From assembly GCA_021604565.1 (NCBI GenBank), contig BQJF01000033.1, forward strand, positions 1 through 43,802: 43,802 bases of DNA. The letters are read 5' to 3'. The number at the start of each line of letters is the position of its first letter. Within the stretch, counting starts at the first letter, position 1. Shown here one piece after another: positions 7,660-16,419 of the stretch. The stretch is from Minwuia thermotolerans (GTDB lineage: Bacteria > Pseudomonadota > Alphaproteobacteria > Minwuiales > Minwuiaceae). The position numbers and the translations under genes are program-made. The notes under the pieces were generated by a model. That model made no database searches and was not told the origin of the DNA. It saw only the letters and a program-made list of their open reading frames with translations.

Positions 7660-9762
7660 ATGAAACGCGTCCTGATCGCAATCGGAGTCATTCTGGTGTT
7701 GCTGGTGGCCATCGTCATCATCGTGCCGTTTGTCGTTCCGACCTCCACACTTGTCGATTACGTGAAGGAAGAGGTCGAGGGGACCACTGGGCGAAAGCTC
7801 ACGGTCAATGGTGATCCCAGTTTCTCGATCTTTCCTGATGTGGCCCTGACCCTGCCCGAAGTCGCCCTGAGCAATGCGGCGGGTGGCGAGGCCGAGGATC
7901 TGGTGCGCATCAAGTCTGCCGACATTCAGGTTGATCTGCTGGCTGCAATCTCGGGCGAAGTGGTCATCAAGCGCTTCGTGCTGGTGGAACCGGTGATCGC
8001 GATCGAGAAGGATGCCAATGGCCGGTTCAACTTCGAATTCGACCCGCCTGCAGGTGCTGCCGCGCCTTCCACTTCGGACGGTTCCGGCAGCGACTCGGGC
8101 AATGGTGCCGGTGGCGGCGATCTGGCCCTGCGACTGGACGATGTCCGGCTGGAGAACGCGACCTTCATCTACATGGATGCCCAGACGGGCCAGCGTCAGG
8201 AACTGAAGGGCGTGAATGCCAAGCTGTCCCTGCCCGATTTTGCCGGCCCCTTCGACATGGACGCCAGCGCCGAATGGCAGGGACGTCAGGTCTCGGTCGT
8301 CGCCCATGTGGACAAGCCCCAGGCGATTGCCGCGGGCCAGGAAACCGCCCTGCGTCTGACGGCGGAGAGTGACGATCTGTTCAAGGTTGATTTCAATGGC
8401 ACCGCCACTGCCGGCGCGACGCCGAAGGGTGCCGGACGGCTGACGGTAACGGCTGACAAGCTGGGCGAGTTGCTTGCCTGGGTCGGTGCAGCCATGGGGC
8501 CTGAAGTCAAGCTGCCTGCCTCCATCTCGCTGGACGCGAACGTGACCGGCAGCCCGACCGCCGTGGCACTGAGTGATGCCGCGATCGGGTTTGACGAGAA
8601 CCGGCTGACCGGTGCCATTCGGGCCGGGCTGACCGGTGCCCGCCCGTCCCTGTTCGCGGACCTGAGCGGCGGTGACCTGGACCTGCGACCCTACATGCCC
8701 GCCGAGGCGAAGGAGGGTGTCGGCACGTCCGACGGTGCCGCTGCGCCTGCGGGCGGTTCCAGCGACTGGTCCGATGACCCCATCGATCTCTCGGGCCTGG
8801 ATGCGGCGGATGTTGACCTGCACATCGCGGCTGACTCCATCAAGACCGGTATCGTTGATACGGCTGCAACCGACATCAAGCTCGTGTCCGAGGGCAAGCG
8901 GACCAATCTGACGATCGCCAGGCTGGGCCTCTATGACGGTGACGCGACCGGTGCGGTCAGCATCGACCGCCGTGGTGCCGCGCCGAAGTTCGCCATCAAG
9001 CTGGATGGCAACGGCATCCAGGCCCAGCCGATGCTGCAGCAGTTCGCTGACTTCGGCGATTTCCTGGGTACGGTCGAGCTCGCGGTCGACATGACAACAG
9101 CGGGCGCGTCTGAACGTCAGATCGTTTCCGCCCTGAACGGGACCGGTGCGCTGACGGTCCGCGATGGCGCCATCATCGGCTACAATCTTGCGGCTGCGGT
9201 GCGCGGTGTCTCCACTGCCAGTCTCGACCTGGACTATGACAAGGCGGAGAAGACCGACTTTGCCGAGATCTCGGCGACCTGGACCGCGAAGAACGGTGTC
9301 ATCAACAATCCGGACCTGATGCTGAACGCACCGTTGCTGCGCGTGACCGGCAAGGGCACCGTGTCCCTGCCGCCGCGCCAGATCGACTATCGCGTGCTGC
9401 CGAAGCTGGTGGCCAGCCTTGCAGGGCAGGGTGCCAAGAGTGCGGGTGGCCTCGGTGTCCCGATCCTGATCAAGGGCAGCCTGGACGATCCGTCGATCCA
9501 GCCTGACCTGGAAGGCGTCGTCCGCGGCGTGATCGAGGCACCCGGAGACGCGGTGAAGGGCGTCATCGACGGTGCGGGTGGCGTAGTCAAGGGCGTCACC
9601 GAAGGCGGCGGCGATGCCGTCAAGGGGCTGCTCGACAGCGTCACTGGCGGTGGCAAGGCTGCAAACGACGAGGGCGCTTCCCCGGATGGAACGGCGAAGG
9701 AGTCCACCAACCCGGTCGAAGGTGCGGCGAAGAAGCTCAAGGGGCTGTTCGGTACTGACTGA
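7660..9762 (+). CDS. AsmA family protein
   Basis: This 700-residue protein is an AsmA-type envelope protein, a family related to bridge-like lipid transfer proteins and linked to outer membrane assembly. Residues 2-23 form an N-terminal membrane anchor. TGRKLTVNGDPSFSIFPDVALTLPEVALSNA is the AsmA N-terminal pattern, and the long beta-rich middle is typical. The AsmA C-terminal domain is visible from about residue 450 (GTVELAVDMTTAGASERQIV, LNGTGALTVRDGAIIGYNL). The last 80 residues contain four 11-residue repeats of GDAVKGVIDGA type, then a charged KKLKGLFG end. The ATG follows TTTAGGGGAAACCG. The mscS-type gene begins 34 bases after it. Confidence 0.9.
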   Translation: MKRVLIAIGVILVLLVAIVIIVPFVVPTSTLVDYVKEEVEGTTGRKLTVNGDPSFSIFPDVALTLPEVALSNAAGGEAEDLVRIKSADIQVDLLAAISGEVVIKRFVLVEPVIAIEKDANGRFNFEFDPPAGAAAPSTSDGSGSDSGNGAGGGDLALRLDDVRLENATFIYMDAQTGQRQELKGVNAKLSLPDFAGPFDMDASAEWQGRQVSVVAHVDKPQAIAAGQETALRLTAESDDLFKVDFNGTATAGATPKGAGRLTVTADKLGELLAWVGAAMGPEVKLPASISLDANVTGSPTAVALSDAAIGFDENRLTGAIRAGLTGARPSLFADLSGGDLDLRPYMPAEAKEGVGTSDGAAAPAGGSSDWSDDPIDLSGLDAADVDLHIAADSIKTGIVDTAATDIKLVSEGKRTNLTIARLGLYDGDATGAVSIDRRGAAPKFAIKLDGNGIQAQPMLQQFADFGDFLGTVELAVDMTTAGASERQIVSALNGTGALTVRDGAIIGYNLAAAVRGVSTASLDLDYDKAEKTDFAEISATWTAKNGVINNPDLMLNAPLLRVTGKGTVSLPPRQIDYRVLPKLVASLAGQGAKSAGGLGVPILIKGSLDDPSIQPDLEGVVRGVIEAPGDAVKGVIDGAGGVVKGVTEGGGDAVKGLLDSVTGGGKAANDEGASPDGTAKESTNPVEGAAKKLKGLFGTD

Positions 9763-9796
9763 CCCGATCTGAAAAGAAAGAAGAAGGATACAAGAA

Positions 9797-10630
9797 ATGG
9801 ACTCTGAGAAGGCCTCGGAAACGGTGGACTTTCTGGTCACCTACGCAGCCGAATACGCGATTGCCGTGGTGGGTGTCATCGTCATCCTGGTTGTCGGCTT
9901 CATCGCCGCCGGTTGGGTTGGCCGCGCTGTGCGCAGCATGCTGGGCCGGTCGAAGAGGACCGATCCGCTGATCACCAACTTCGTGGCCGCTGTCGCCCGT
10001 TATGGCGTCATCGCGTTCACGATCATTGCCGCGCTGGACCAGTTCGGCGTCGAGACCACAAGCTTCGTGGCCGTCATGGGTGCGGCGGGCCTGGCTATCG
10101 GCCTGGCGTTCCAGGGGACACTGGGCAACCTGGCCGCAGGTGTGATGATCCTGGCTTTCCGCCCGTTCCGTCAGGGTCACTTCATCGAAGGTGGTGGTGT
10201 TGCCGGCACGGTCGATTCCGTTTCGCTGTTCGTGACCGAGATGCATACGGCGGACAATGTCCACATCATCGTGCCGAACGGTTCGCTCTGGAATACCGCG
10301 ATCAAGAACTACAGCCACCATGCCACGCGCCGCTGCGACTTCGTGCTGGGTATCGGCTATGGCTCCAGTCACGTCGAAGCCATGAAGGCACTGCACGCGA
10401 TGGCCGAGGCGGATGCCCGGGTGCTGAAGGATCCGGCCCGCCAGATCGTTGTCTCGAACCTCGGGGACAGCTCCGTCGATATCACCATCCGTCTCTGGTG
10501 CAATGCCGGTGACTATTGGGGCCTGAAGTTCGACTTCACCCAGGCGATGAAGGAAAAGATGGACGAGCTGGGTATCGAGATCCCGTTCCCGCAGCGCTCC
10601 ATCCACATGGTCAAGGACGCGGCCGACTGA
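9797..10630 (+). CDS. Small-conductance mechanosensitive channel, MscS family
   Basis: The 277-residue protein has the three-helix MscS layout, which opens under membrane tension and releases solutes on osmotic downshift. TM1 is about residues 15-40 and TM2 about 60-80. The pore helix TM3 shows VMGAAGLAIGLAFQGTLGNL, with the alternating Gly/Ala packing that is the family hallmark. The beta domain follows (FIEGGGVAGTVDSVSLFVTE, IIVPNGSLWN), then the C-terminal alpha/beta domain. The gene lies 34 bases after the AsmA gene and is probably co-transcribed. It is followed by two hairpins. Confidence 0.95.
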   Translation: MDSEKASETVDFLVTYAAEYAIAVVGVIVILVVGFIAAGWVGRAVRSMLGRSKRTDPLITNFVAAVARYGVIAFTIIAALDQFGVETTSFVAVMGAAGLAIGLAFQGTLGNLAAGVMILAFRPFRQGHFIEGGGVAGTVDSVSLFVTEMHTADNVHIIVPNGSLWNTAIKNYSHHATRRCDFVLGIGYGSSHVEAMKALHAMAEADARVLKDPARQIVVSNLGDSSVDITIRLWCNAGDYWGLKFDFTQAMKEKMDELGIEIPFPQRSIHMVKDAAD

Positions 10631-10642
10631 AACCGGCTACGG

Positions 10643-10663
10643 CTCCGTTCCGACGGAACGGAG
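10643..10663 (+). repeat. Hairpin after the mscS-type gene
   Basis: CTCCGTTC (10643-10650) pairs perfectly with GAACGGAG (10656-10663) around a 5-base loop, 13 bases after the mscS stop codon. No T-run follows, so termination here alone is doubtful. Confidence 0.5.
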
Positions 10664-10699
10664 GTCCCGTGAACCGACGAATACGGGCGTACTGAACAG

Positions 10700-10740
10700 G
10701 ATGGCATCGCGGCTCCGGCTGCGGTGCCATCTTCCGTTTG
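10700..10740. terminator. Probable terminator between convergent genes
   Basis: GATGGCATCGC (10700-10710) pairs with GCGGTGCCATC (10721-10731), giving 11 bp with one G-T wobble and a 10-base loop. TTCCGTTTGT follows on the plus strand. It sits between the convergent mscS-type and ankyrin genes and may serve both. Confidence 0.6.
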
Positions 10741-10752
10741 TACGGTGTCCGG

Positions 10753-12879
10753 TCAGTTGGCGGAACTGGATTGCCGTTCCAGAATGCGGGCAACGCGATC
10801 CCAGCGTTCCTCCAGCGCGCGGTCCCGCGCGGTCTTGCCCTGGGCATCGCGGATGTCAGGGCTCGCCCCCTGCTTCAGCAGGGCCAGCACAACGTCCTCA
10901 TGACCGTTCCAGGCGGCACGCATCAGGGGCGTCACACCCTCCTCATCGGACGCATTCGGATTGGCGCTCTGGCTCAGCAGATCCTCGGTTATCGACGCGT
11001 ATCCGTTGATCGCGGCCCAGGCCAGGGGGGTCCGCCCCTCGAAATCCCTGGTGTCGATATCAACACCCCGCTCGATCAGGAACTCCACCACCATTTCCCG
11101 TCCGCGCCAGGACGCGGCAATGATCGCGTCGCGCCCGGCGGCGTCGATGGCATTGGGATCAGCCCCGGAGCGGAGCAGTACCTCGATTTGCTGCACGTTC
11201 CCCGCAGTGACGGCCTGCCGCAGGTTTCCGTCAAGCTGCCGCTGCTGTGCCGGTGCGATCGACCGCTCCGTCTTCTCCTTCTCGATGAAGCGCCGCCAGC
11301 GGCCGGCCTCGATCTCGGCCTGTTGGCGCTCCTCCGCCGACATTTCCCTGTTCAGGTCCTTCACCGCGCGTTTCGCCGTGCGATTGCCTTCGTCCGCGGC
11401 CATCTTCAGCAGCACGAACGCGCGCTTGCGGTCCTTTTCCACGCCGTCGCCGGTCAGATGTTTCTCCGCCAGCCGGACTTGCGCTGGCTGATAGCCGCGC
11501 TTCGCCAGCCGTTCCAGAATATCGGCGGATTTCTTCGGGTCCTTCTTCGTTCCCTTGCCTTCGTCGATTGCCTTGGCAAGGTTGTATTCCGCATGGGCGT
11601 AGCCTTCCTCGGCAGCCTTGCGATAGCGTTCGACCGCCGATTTCAGTCGCTCCTGCTCCGCATCGGACAATGGCGCTTCCGGTTTCGCAGGCTTCTCTTC
11701 GTTCAGGATCGGCTTGGCGGGCTCTGGCGGTTCCGCTGTCGGTTCGGCGCTGGCGACAGCGGTGGCTGCAGCTTCGATCACCCGGTCCAGAGCCGCAACG
11801 GCAACCTTGCGGGACTTCTCTGCATCCGACAGGGCGGTCTCGGCGGCGGACCGGCTCTCCCGCGCCTTGTCGGTGGCACCTGCGGCGGCAGCACGTTGTG
11901 CCGTGTCTGCCGCTGCCTGAGCCCGCTCCGCTGCCGCCGCCACGGCCTGCGCTGCGGCTGATGCGTCTGCCAGTGCCTTGCGCACAGGCTGGTTTGTTAC
12001 CCGTGTCTCGGCGCGGGCGCGCAGGACAGCCGCCGTGGTTTCCTGCGCGATCTTCAGGGCCTTGCCGGCGGCGGCTACCGCGCCTTCAGCCTCCTGTGTG
12101 GCGGCGGCAATCGCGGCATCCGGTGTCAGGCGCGCCAGCTCCAGTTCCTGCAGACGCTGCTTCAGTTCTGCCGCCCGCTCCGCTGCTGCCTGAGCCTCCG
12201 CGCCTGTCGTGGCAGTCTTGGCGGCAAGTTCGGCCTGTGCCTGCAGGGCTTCCGTCCGGCGGATCTCGCGTTCTATCTCCATCGGGTCGGTCGGGATGCT
12301 CCTGACCGGCTCGGCGCCGTTGCGCCGCAGGTTCTCGGGCACCTTGACGACCCCGGCTTCCTCCCTGGGTGTCAGCGCAGGACCCTTCTCGTAGATCAGG
12401 GCCACATCACCGGCATTGGGGGCAATGGGGGCGGGGCCGGCGGAGGCGGGACGTTCCGTCCGCCGCGCGGCCTCGATCGCGGCCTGGCGCACATCGGGCA
12501 GGGCAATCTCTGGCGCGTCCTTCGGGGCTTCGACCGTCTTCGGTTCCGGCACCAGCACTTCGGTCGGCTCTGGTTGCGGCTCCGGCTCGGCCACGACAGG
12601 TTCCGGCTCGGGTACGGTTTCCGTGACAGGCTCCGGTTCGGGCAGCAGGTCCGCCTCGTCGACCAGTTCGACCGTCACCGGTTCCTGATAGACATCGGGA
12701 AAGACCTGAATGGAGATCGGAAAGCCGCCGATGTCATCCGGCTGGCTGTCGAAAAGCTGCGGAGAAGCGATGGCCAGACCGGCCAGCAAGGCGACATGAC
12801 TGACCATGGCAACGGCGGTGCCGCGGCTGATGTTCTCGCCGAAACTCAGAAAGATCGGTATGGCGCGCCGTGCAATCAT
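10753..12879 (-). CDS. Membrane-anchored TonB/TolA-like protein with coiled coil, Sel1 and ankyrin repeats
   Basis: The 708-residue protein has an unusual layered design. Residues about 22-42 form one N-terminal transmembrane segment. Residues 78-118 are a Pro-Glu tract (LLPEPEPVTETVPEPEPVV), as in TonB/TolA periplasmic spacers. Residues 200-375 are an Ala/Glu/Arg-rich predicted coiled coil similar to TolA domain II. Residues 410-510 hold Sel1-like repeats (AAEEGYAHAEYNLAKAIDEG, LAKRGYQPAQVRLAEKHLTG). Residues 547-700 hold ankyrin repeats (VEVLLRSGADPN-type units, DFEGRTPLAWAAINGYA, EEGVTPLMRAAWNGHEDVV). It probably spans the periplasm as a scaffold; partners are unknown. No strong ribosome site precedes the ATG. 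It stands alone, convergent with the mscS-type gene. The domain calls are good; the function is not known. Confidence 0.75.
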   Translation of the reverse strand: MIARRAIPIFLSFGENISRGTAVAMVSHVALLAGLAIASPQLFDSQPDDIGGFPISIQVFPDVYQEPVTVELVDEADLLPEPEPVTETVPEPEPVVAEPEPQPEPTEVLVPEPKTVEAPKDAPEIALPDVRQAAIEAARRTERPASAGPAPIAPNAGDVALIYEKGPALTPREEAGVVKVPENLRRNGAEPVRSIPTDPMEIEREIRRTEALQAQAELAAKTATTGAEAQAAAERAAELKQRLQELELARLTPDAAIAAATQEAEGAVAAAGKALKIAQETTAAVLRARAETRVTNQPVRKALADASAAAQAVAAAAERAQAAADTAQRAAAAGATDKARESRSAAETALSDAEKSRKVAVAALDRVIEAAATAVASAEPTAEPPEPAKPILNEEKPAKPEAPLSDAEQERLKSAVERYRKAAEEGYAHAEYNLAKAIDEGKGTKKDPKKSADILERLAKRGYQPAQVRLAEKHLTGDGVEKDRKRAFVLLKMAADEGNRTAKRAVKDLNREMSAEERQQAEIEAGRWRRFIEKEKTERSIAPAQQRQLDGNLRQAVTAGNVQQIEVLLRSGADPNAIDAAGRDAIIAASWRGREMVVEFLIERGVDIDTRDFEGRTPLAWAAINGYASITEDLLSQSANPNASDEEGVTPLMRAAWNGHEDVVLALLKQGASPDIRDAQGKTARDRALEERWDRVARILERQSSSAN

Positions 12880-12924
12880 GGGACGGTTCGGGGCACTTTC
12901 GTTCCGAATTGCATCAAATCAGCA

Positions 12925-12949
12925 GGTTACGCGATTCCTCTTGGTAACC
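12925..12949. repeat. Short inverted repeat upstream of the ankyrin gene
   Basis: GGTTAC (12925-12930) and GTAACC (12944-12949) form an inverted repeat with a 13-base spacer in the 165-base gap between moaA and the ankyrin gene. It could be an operator. The rest of this gap shows nothing I can name. Confidence 0.25.
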
Positions 12950-13044
12950 AGAAGCCAGAACAAGCAATTTGTGTGCCCCGTCCTTCGGATGCTCAGGACC
13001 CGAAAGAGTGACCCCGGTACTCTGGTATCATCAACCTGTCAGGT

Positions 13045-14034
13045 TCACCCGCCGGTCACACTCATGTGCCGGGTCACGGCAGGCTGCTTCTCGCGACGGT
13101 CGATGATGAAGTCATGCCCCTTCGGCTTCCGCCCGATGGCCTCGTCGATCGTCGCGTCCAGCAGCGCCCCGCTGGGGTCCGTCCTGAGCGCGGTGCGAAG
13201 GTCGGCGGCATCGTCCTGACCCAGGCACATGTAGAGCGTGCCGGTGCAGGTCAGCCGCACCCGGTTGCAGCTCTCGCAGAAATTATGGGTCATGGGAGTG
13301 ATGAAACCGAGGCGCTGCCCCGTTTCCTCGACGATGGTATAGCGGGCCGGACCACCGGTCGAGTAGTCGGTGTCGCGCAGGGTCCAGTCCTTCTGCAGCC
13401 GCGCCCTGACCAGGGACAGCGGCAGGTACTGGTCGGTCCGGTCGCCGTCGATGTCACCCAGCGGCATGGTCTCGATCAGGCAGAGATCGAAGCCCTGGGA
13501 CCCGCACCAGGCAACCATGTCGCTGATCTCGTCCTCGTTCACGCCCTTCAGCGCCACCGCATTCACCTTGACGTGCAGACCCGCTTCCTTTGCGGCACGC
13601 AGGCCGTCCTTTACCTTCTCCAGGCTGCCCCAGCGGGTGATGCGCTGAAAGTTCTCCGGATCGAGGGTGTCGATGGAAACATTGATCCGACGGACCCCGG
13701 CATTGCGCAGGTCGTCGGCGAAGCGGGGCAACTGACTGCCATTCGTCGTCAGCGTCAGCTCTTCCAGGTCACCTGTCTTCAGGTGGCGACCCAGGCCGCG
13801 AAACAGTTCCATGACATTCTTTCGCACCAGCGGTTCCCCGCCGGTCACACGCAGCTTCCGCACGCCCTTGGCGACAAAGGCGGAGCAGACCCGGTCCAGT
13901 TCCTCAAGCGAAAGCAGGTCAGATTTCGGCAGAAAAGTCATGTGTTCCGACATGCAGTAGACACAGCGGAAATCACAGCGGTCCGTCACGGAAACTCGCA
14001 GATAGGTCACGGCGCGCCCGAATGGATCAATCAC
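13045..14034 (-). CDS. moaA: GTP 3',8-cyclase (molybdenum cofactor biosynthesis)
   Basis: MoaA is a radical SAM enzyme that rearranges GTP to 3',8-cyclo-GTP, the first step of molybdopterin synthesis. The 329-residue protein shows the SAM cluster cysteines Cys20, Cys24 and Cys27 in [12 protein letters not shown]. It has [10 protein letters not shown] and the C-terminal cluster cysteines Cys253, Cys256 and Cys270 in [20 protein letters not shown]. It ends in Gly-Gly, the C-terminal tail known to be needed for activity. The start codon is GTG ([13 protein letters not shown]), placed by the family's conserved N-terminus. Other moa genes are not in the window. A 13-base palindrome (13033-13045) lies at its 3' end. 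Confidence 0.97.
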   Translation of the reverse strand: MIDPFGRAVTYLRVSVTDRCDFRCVYCMSEHMTFLPKSDLLSLEELDRVCSAFVAKGVRKLRVTGGEPLVRKNVMELFRGLGRHLKTGDLEELTLTTNGSQLPRFADDLRNAGVRRINVSIDTLDPENFQRITRWGSLEKVKDGLRAAKEAGLHVKVNAVALKGVNEDEISDMVAWCGSQGFDLCLIETMPLGDIDGDRTDQYLPLSLVRARLQKDWTLRDTDYSTGGPARYTIVEETGQRLGFITPMTHNFCESCNRVRLTCTGTLYMCLGQDDAADLRTALRTDPSGALLDATIDEAIGRKPKGHDFIIDRREKQPAVTRHMSVTGG

Positions 14035-14112
14035 GGCAAACTTGTCCCGGTTCCAGGTTGGACCTGAGATATTGCGCGCGTGACCGGTCGAGTAAAGGGA
14101 GAACTGCCGTGA

Positions 14113-15252
14113 TCAGCCCTTGGCACCTAGCTGATTGAGGGCCGCGAGATACTCCGGATCCTGCCGCCAGCGCCGCACGACGGCAATGGCATCATCGGGT
14201 GTCATGCCGTCGTAGAACTGTTGCAGCCGTACCCTGTCGTTCGCGATCTGGCGTGCCAGCATGCCGCGCGCGACCCGGGTCAGCTCATAGATCGTGAGAA
14301 ATATCTGGCGGTCGAAGTCAAGTGCACGACAGACGATGGCAAGGGCCTCTCCGCCGGGTTCGTAGATCATCCGGCGCATCAGTTCGGGGCGCATCCCCGC
14401 GATCCGGGCGAGGGAATATTCGAACAGGCTGACCTCACCCTGGCGCAGCGCCTTCACCGAGAACGCGGCGTTGAGCTGACCGGCGGCATGAAGCTTCTCC
14501 ACCAGCCGCTGCGAAGGATCGGTCACCTCGACCTCTCCGGTGGTTTCCTGCACCGCGTCGCGCATGGCGTTCAGCATCGTGTCGTCCAGTTCCGACGCGT
14601 CGAAGGTATAGTTGTCGACGATGTACTGGCGCAGCGCGGCCGAAACCCAGGCGAACATGCGTTTGGCAAGTGCCTTGGGCAGGTCCGGGCGACGCAGCAG
14701 CGGCTTCTGGTAACGATCCACACGCTGCGATTCCGCCACCAGATGCTCCAGCAGGGCATCGGAAATCTGTGCGGTATCGTTTTCCAGCAGGGCCTCGACC
14801 ACATCCTCGTTGCCGGTCTCGACCAGCGCACCGGCGACCGCCTCCGAGATATTGCTGCGCATCGCGGTTGCCAGTTGGTGCTGCAGGGTGCGATGGCGCA
14901 CAACCTCGATCAGGTCGGCATCGCGCAGCGCCCTGTTGTCCATCAGGATCGGATAGGCGACCTCGATCTGGTCATTGGCCAGCATGGCCGCCAGTTCCAT
15001 CGGTGCGTCCGTCATCTCGTTCAGCCGGATGGCCAGCCGCTTGCGCACACTCATTTCCACATCATGGCTCAGGCGGCGCAGGATGTCGGTCATCAGCTTG
15101 CGCTCGCTGCCCGTCAGCGTTTCGCCTTCGGTCTCGAACAGGTTCCAGATGTCTTCATACAACTGCGCACGGCCCTCACGGCTCTTGCGCTGGGCGAGGT
15201 CGAACAGATTGGCAATGCCTGACTTCGGCTCTGCTGCTGCGGTATCAGCCAT
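14113..15252 (-). CDS. DUF2336 domain protein, copy 1
   Basis: The 379-residue, mostly helical protein matches the DUF2336 family, which is frequent in alphaproteobacteria and has no settled function. Recognisable blocks are LMTDILRRLSHDVEMSVRKR, MELAAMLANDQIEVAYPIL, DADLIEVVRHRTLQHQLA and KALAKRMFAWVSAALRQYI. The pattern is HEAT-like paired helices in the N-terminal half. The start at 15252 is chosen over the longer reading frame because GAGGAG lies seven bases upstream. A lone receiver-domain gene lies just upstream on the same strand with a 115-base gap. A second DUF2336 gene is at 30061-31287. A regulatory or scaffold role is an inference. Confidence 0.82.
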   Translation of the reverse strand: MADTAAAEPKSGIANLFDLAQRKSREGRAQLYEDIWNLFETEGETLTGSERKLMTDILRRLSHDVEMSVRKRLAIRLNEMTDAPMELAAMLANDQIEVAYPILMDNRALRDADLIEVVRHRTLQHQLATAMRSNISEAVAGALVETGNEDVVEALLENDTAQISDALLEHLVAESQRVDRYQKPLLRRPDLPKALAKRMFAWVSAALRQYIVDNYTFDASELDDTMLNAMRDAVQETTGEVEVTDPSQRLVEKLHAAGQLNAAFSVKALRQGEVSLFEYSLARIAGMRPELMRRMIYEPGGEALAIVCRALDFDRQIFLTIYELTRVARGMLARQIANDRVRLQQFYDGMTPDDAIAVVRRWRQDPEYLAALNQLGAKG

Positions 15253-15367
15253 CTTGACGCTCCTCGAGGAAATTACGCCTGCCATTATCGACAACGAAGT
15301 TAACAATGTGTTCCCGTTGGGAAATCTCTGCCGACGATAGGCCGTGAATTGTGACGGGTGATGCGTT

Positions 15368-15757
15368 TCAGCCGAGCGCCCGGCGTACGAAATCGAGGAT
15401 CGCAGGCAGGGGCAGCGGCTTTTCGAGTACGGCAAAGGCGACCGTGGCATCGCGATTGGCCTCGACCAGGGACGCGGGGTGGCCTGAAATCAAGATGATC
15501 CGCGTGGAGGGCACCGCGCGCTTGATCAACCGTGCCGTCTCCAGACCGTCGAGTCCCGGCATCTGAACATCCAGCAGGACAATGTGCGGGCACAGGCGCT
15601 TGGCGGTATTGACCCCGGCGAAGCCATTGGATTCGGCACGTGCGGTCAGTCCGCCATGGCGCAGGTAACTGACGACTGTCTGCGCACCGGCAATATCATC
15701 ATCGATAACCAGTACCGACAGGTGGCCCTTGCCACTGTCCTGTGTCCCGTCGGCCAT
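15368..15757 (-). CDS. Single-domain response regulator (receiver domain)
   Basis: The 129-residue protein is a stand-alone CheY-like receiver with no output domain. The acidic pocket is Asp20-Asp21 (VLVIDDD), the phosphorylated residue is Asp63 (VLLDVQMPGLDG), and Ser91 (LISGHP) and Lys113 (LEKPLPL) complete the switch site. The start at 15757 is preferred over 15802 because GGGAG lies about five bases upstream. It probably acts by protein contact. No histidine kinase is adjacent. The DUF2336 gene follows on the same strand, and the MarR-like gene is divergent. Confidence 0.92.
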   Translation of the reverse strand: MADGTQDSGKGHLSVLVIDDDIAGAQTVVSYLRHGGLTARAESNGFAGVNTAKRLCPHIVLLDVQMPGLDGLETARLIKRAVPSTRIILISGHPASLVEANRDATVAFAVLEKPLPLPAILDFVRRALG

Positions 15758-15882
15758 GTCACTCCCGATCCTGTCCGCAGCCCCCGTGCTGAACACCGTC
15801 ATGCCATGGCAACATGAAAAGGAACGTTAACGAAGTTCGGGGACAATCACCAAGGAACAGCAGGAGACACAGGTAGGACGCC

Positions 15883-16380
15883 ATGGCAGATTCCGCGCGC
15901 ACCACATCGTCATTGTCACAACAGACCGAGAACTACCGGTCCGCCACCCGGTTGATCGAGAGATTGCATCGACTTTATCTGGATGTGATACGGGCCGAGC
16001 TGGAACGGATGGGCATTGATGACCTGTCGGCAGTTCAGGCATTGCTGCTTTCCAACATCGGCACGGCAGAGGTCAACGTGAAGACGCTGATGGAGCGGGG
16101 CTACTACCAGGGCTCCAACGCCAGCTACAATCTCAAGAAGCTGGTGGAGGCGGGCTATATCGAGCAGTTCCGCTCCAGCCACGACCGGCGCGCCACCATC
16201 GTCAGGCTGACCAGCTCAGGCCTCGATCTCTGCGAACGTCTCGACGCATCGGAGGAACTTTTCGCGACCGGTTTCGACAGCAGCGGCAATGCCTTCACCG
16301 AGATGGTCAACCGCATGACGGCGCTGGAGCGCGGCTGGACAGACCACATCCGCTTTGGTCCCCAGACCAGAGAGACCTGA
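15883..16380 (+). CDS. MarR-family winged-helix regulator (LdtR-like)
   Basis: The 165-residue protein has a winged-helix DNA-binding core. The dimerisation helix is TRLIERLHRLYLDVIRAELE. The helix-turn-helix contains VKTLMERGYYQGSNASYNLK with recognition helix residues YYQGSNASYNLKKLV. The wing is SSHDRRATIVRLT. The YYxGSNxSYNLKKLVExGY block resembles LdtR, a MarR-type regulator in Rhizobiales reported to control an L,D-transpeptidase. That comparison is from memory. The gene is divergent from the receiver gene. A 9-base tandem repeat covers its stop codon. Confidence 0.85.
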   Translation: MADSARTTSSLSQQTENYRSATRLIERLHRLYLDVIRAELERMGIDDLSAVQALLLSNIGTAEVNVKTLMERGYYQGSNASYNLKKLVEAGYIEQFRSSHDRRATIVRLTSSGLDLCERLDASEELFATGFDSSGNAFTEMVNRMTALERGWTDHIRFGPQTRET

Positions 16381-16397
16381 AAGGCCTGAAAGGCCTG
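16376..16397 (+). repeat. 9-base tandem repeat over the MarR-type stop codon
   Basis: CCTGAAAGG occurs twice head to tail (16376-16384 and 16385-16393), followed by CCTGG. Each unit contains an in-frame TGA, so the gene has two successive stop codons. It is probably replication slippage. Confidence 0.7.
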
Positions 16398-16419
16398 GCA
16401 GACCCGCGGCTGTCAGGAG

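Noticed and set aside
7039..9840. A 933-codon open frame on the minus strand opposite the AsmA gene
   Set aside because: It runs through the well-supported AsmA frame and part of the Nudix frame. The translation has no recognisable domain and looks like the antisense of GC-rich coding sequence.
13033..13045. AACCTG-T-CAGGTT palindrome as a moaA terminator
   Set aside because: As a hairpin it has only four base pairs with a usable loop, and no T-run follows on the minus strand.
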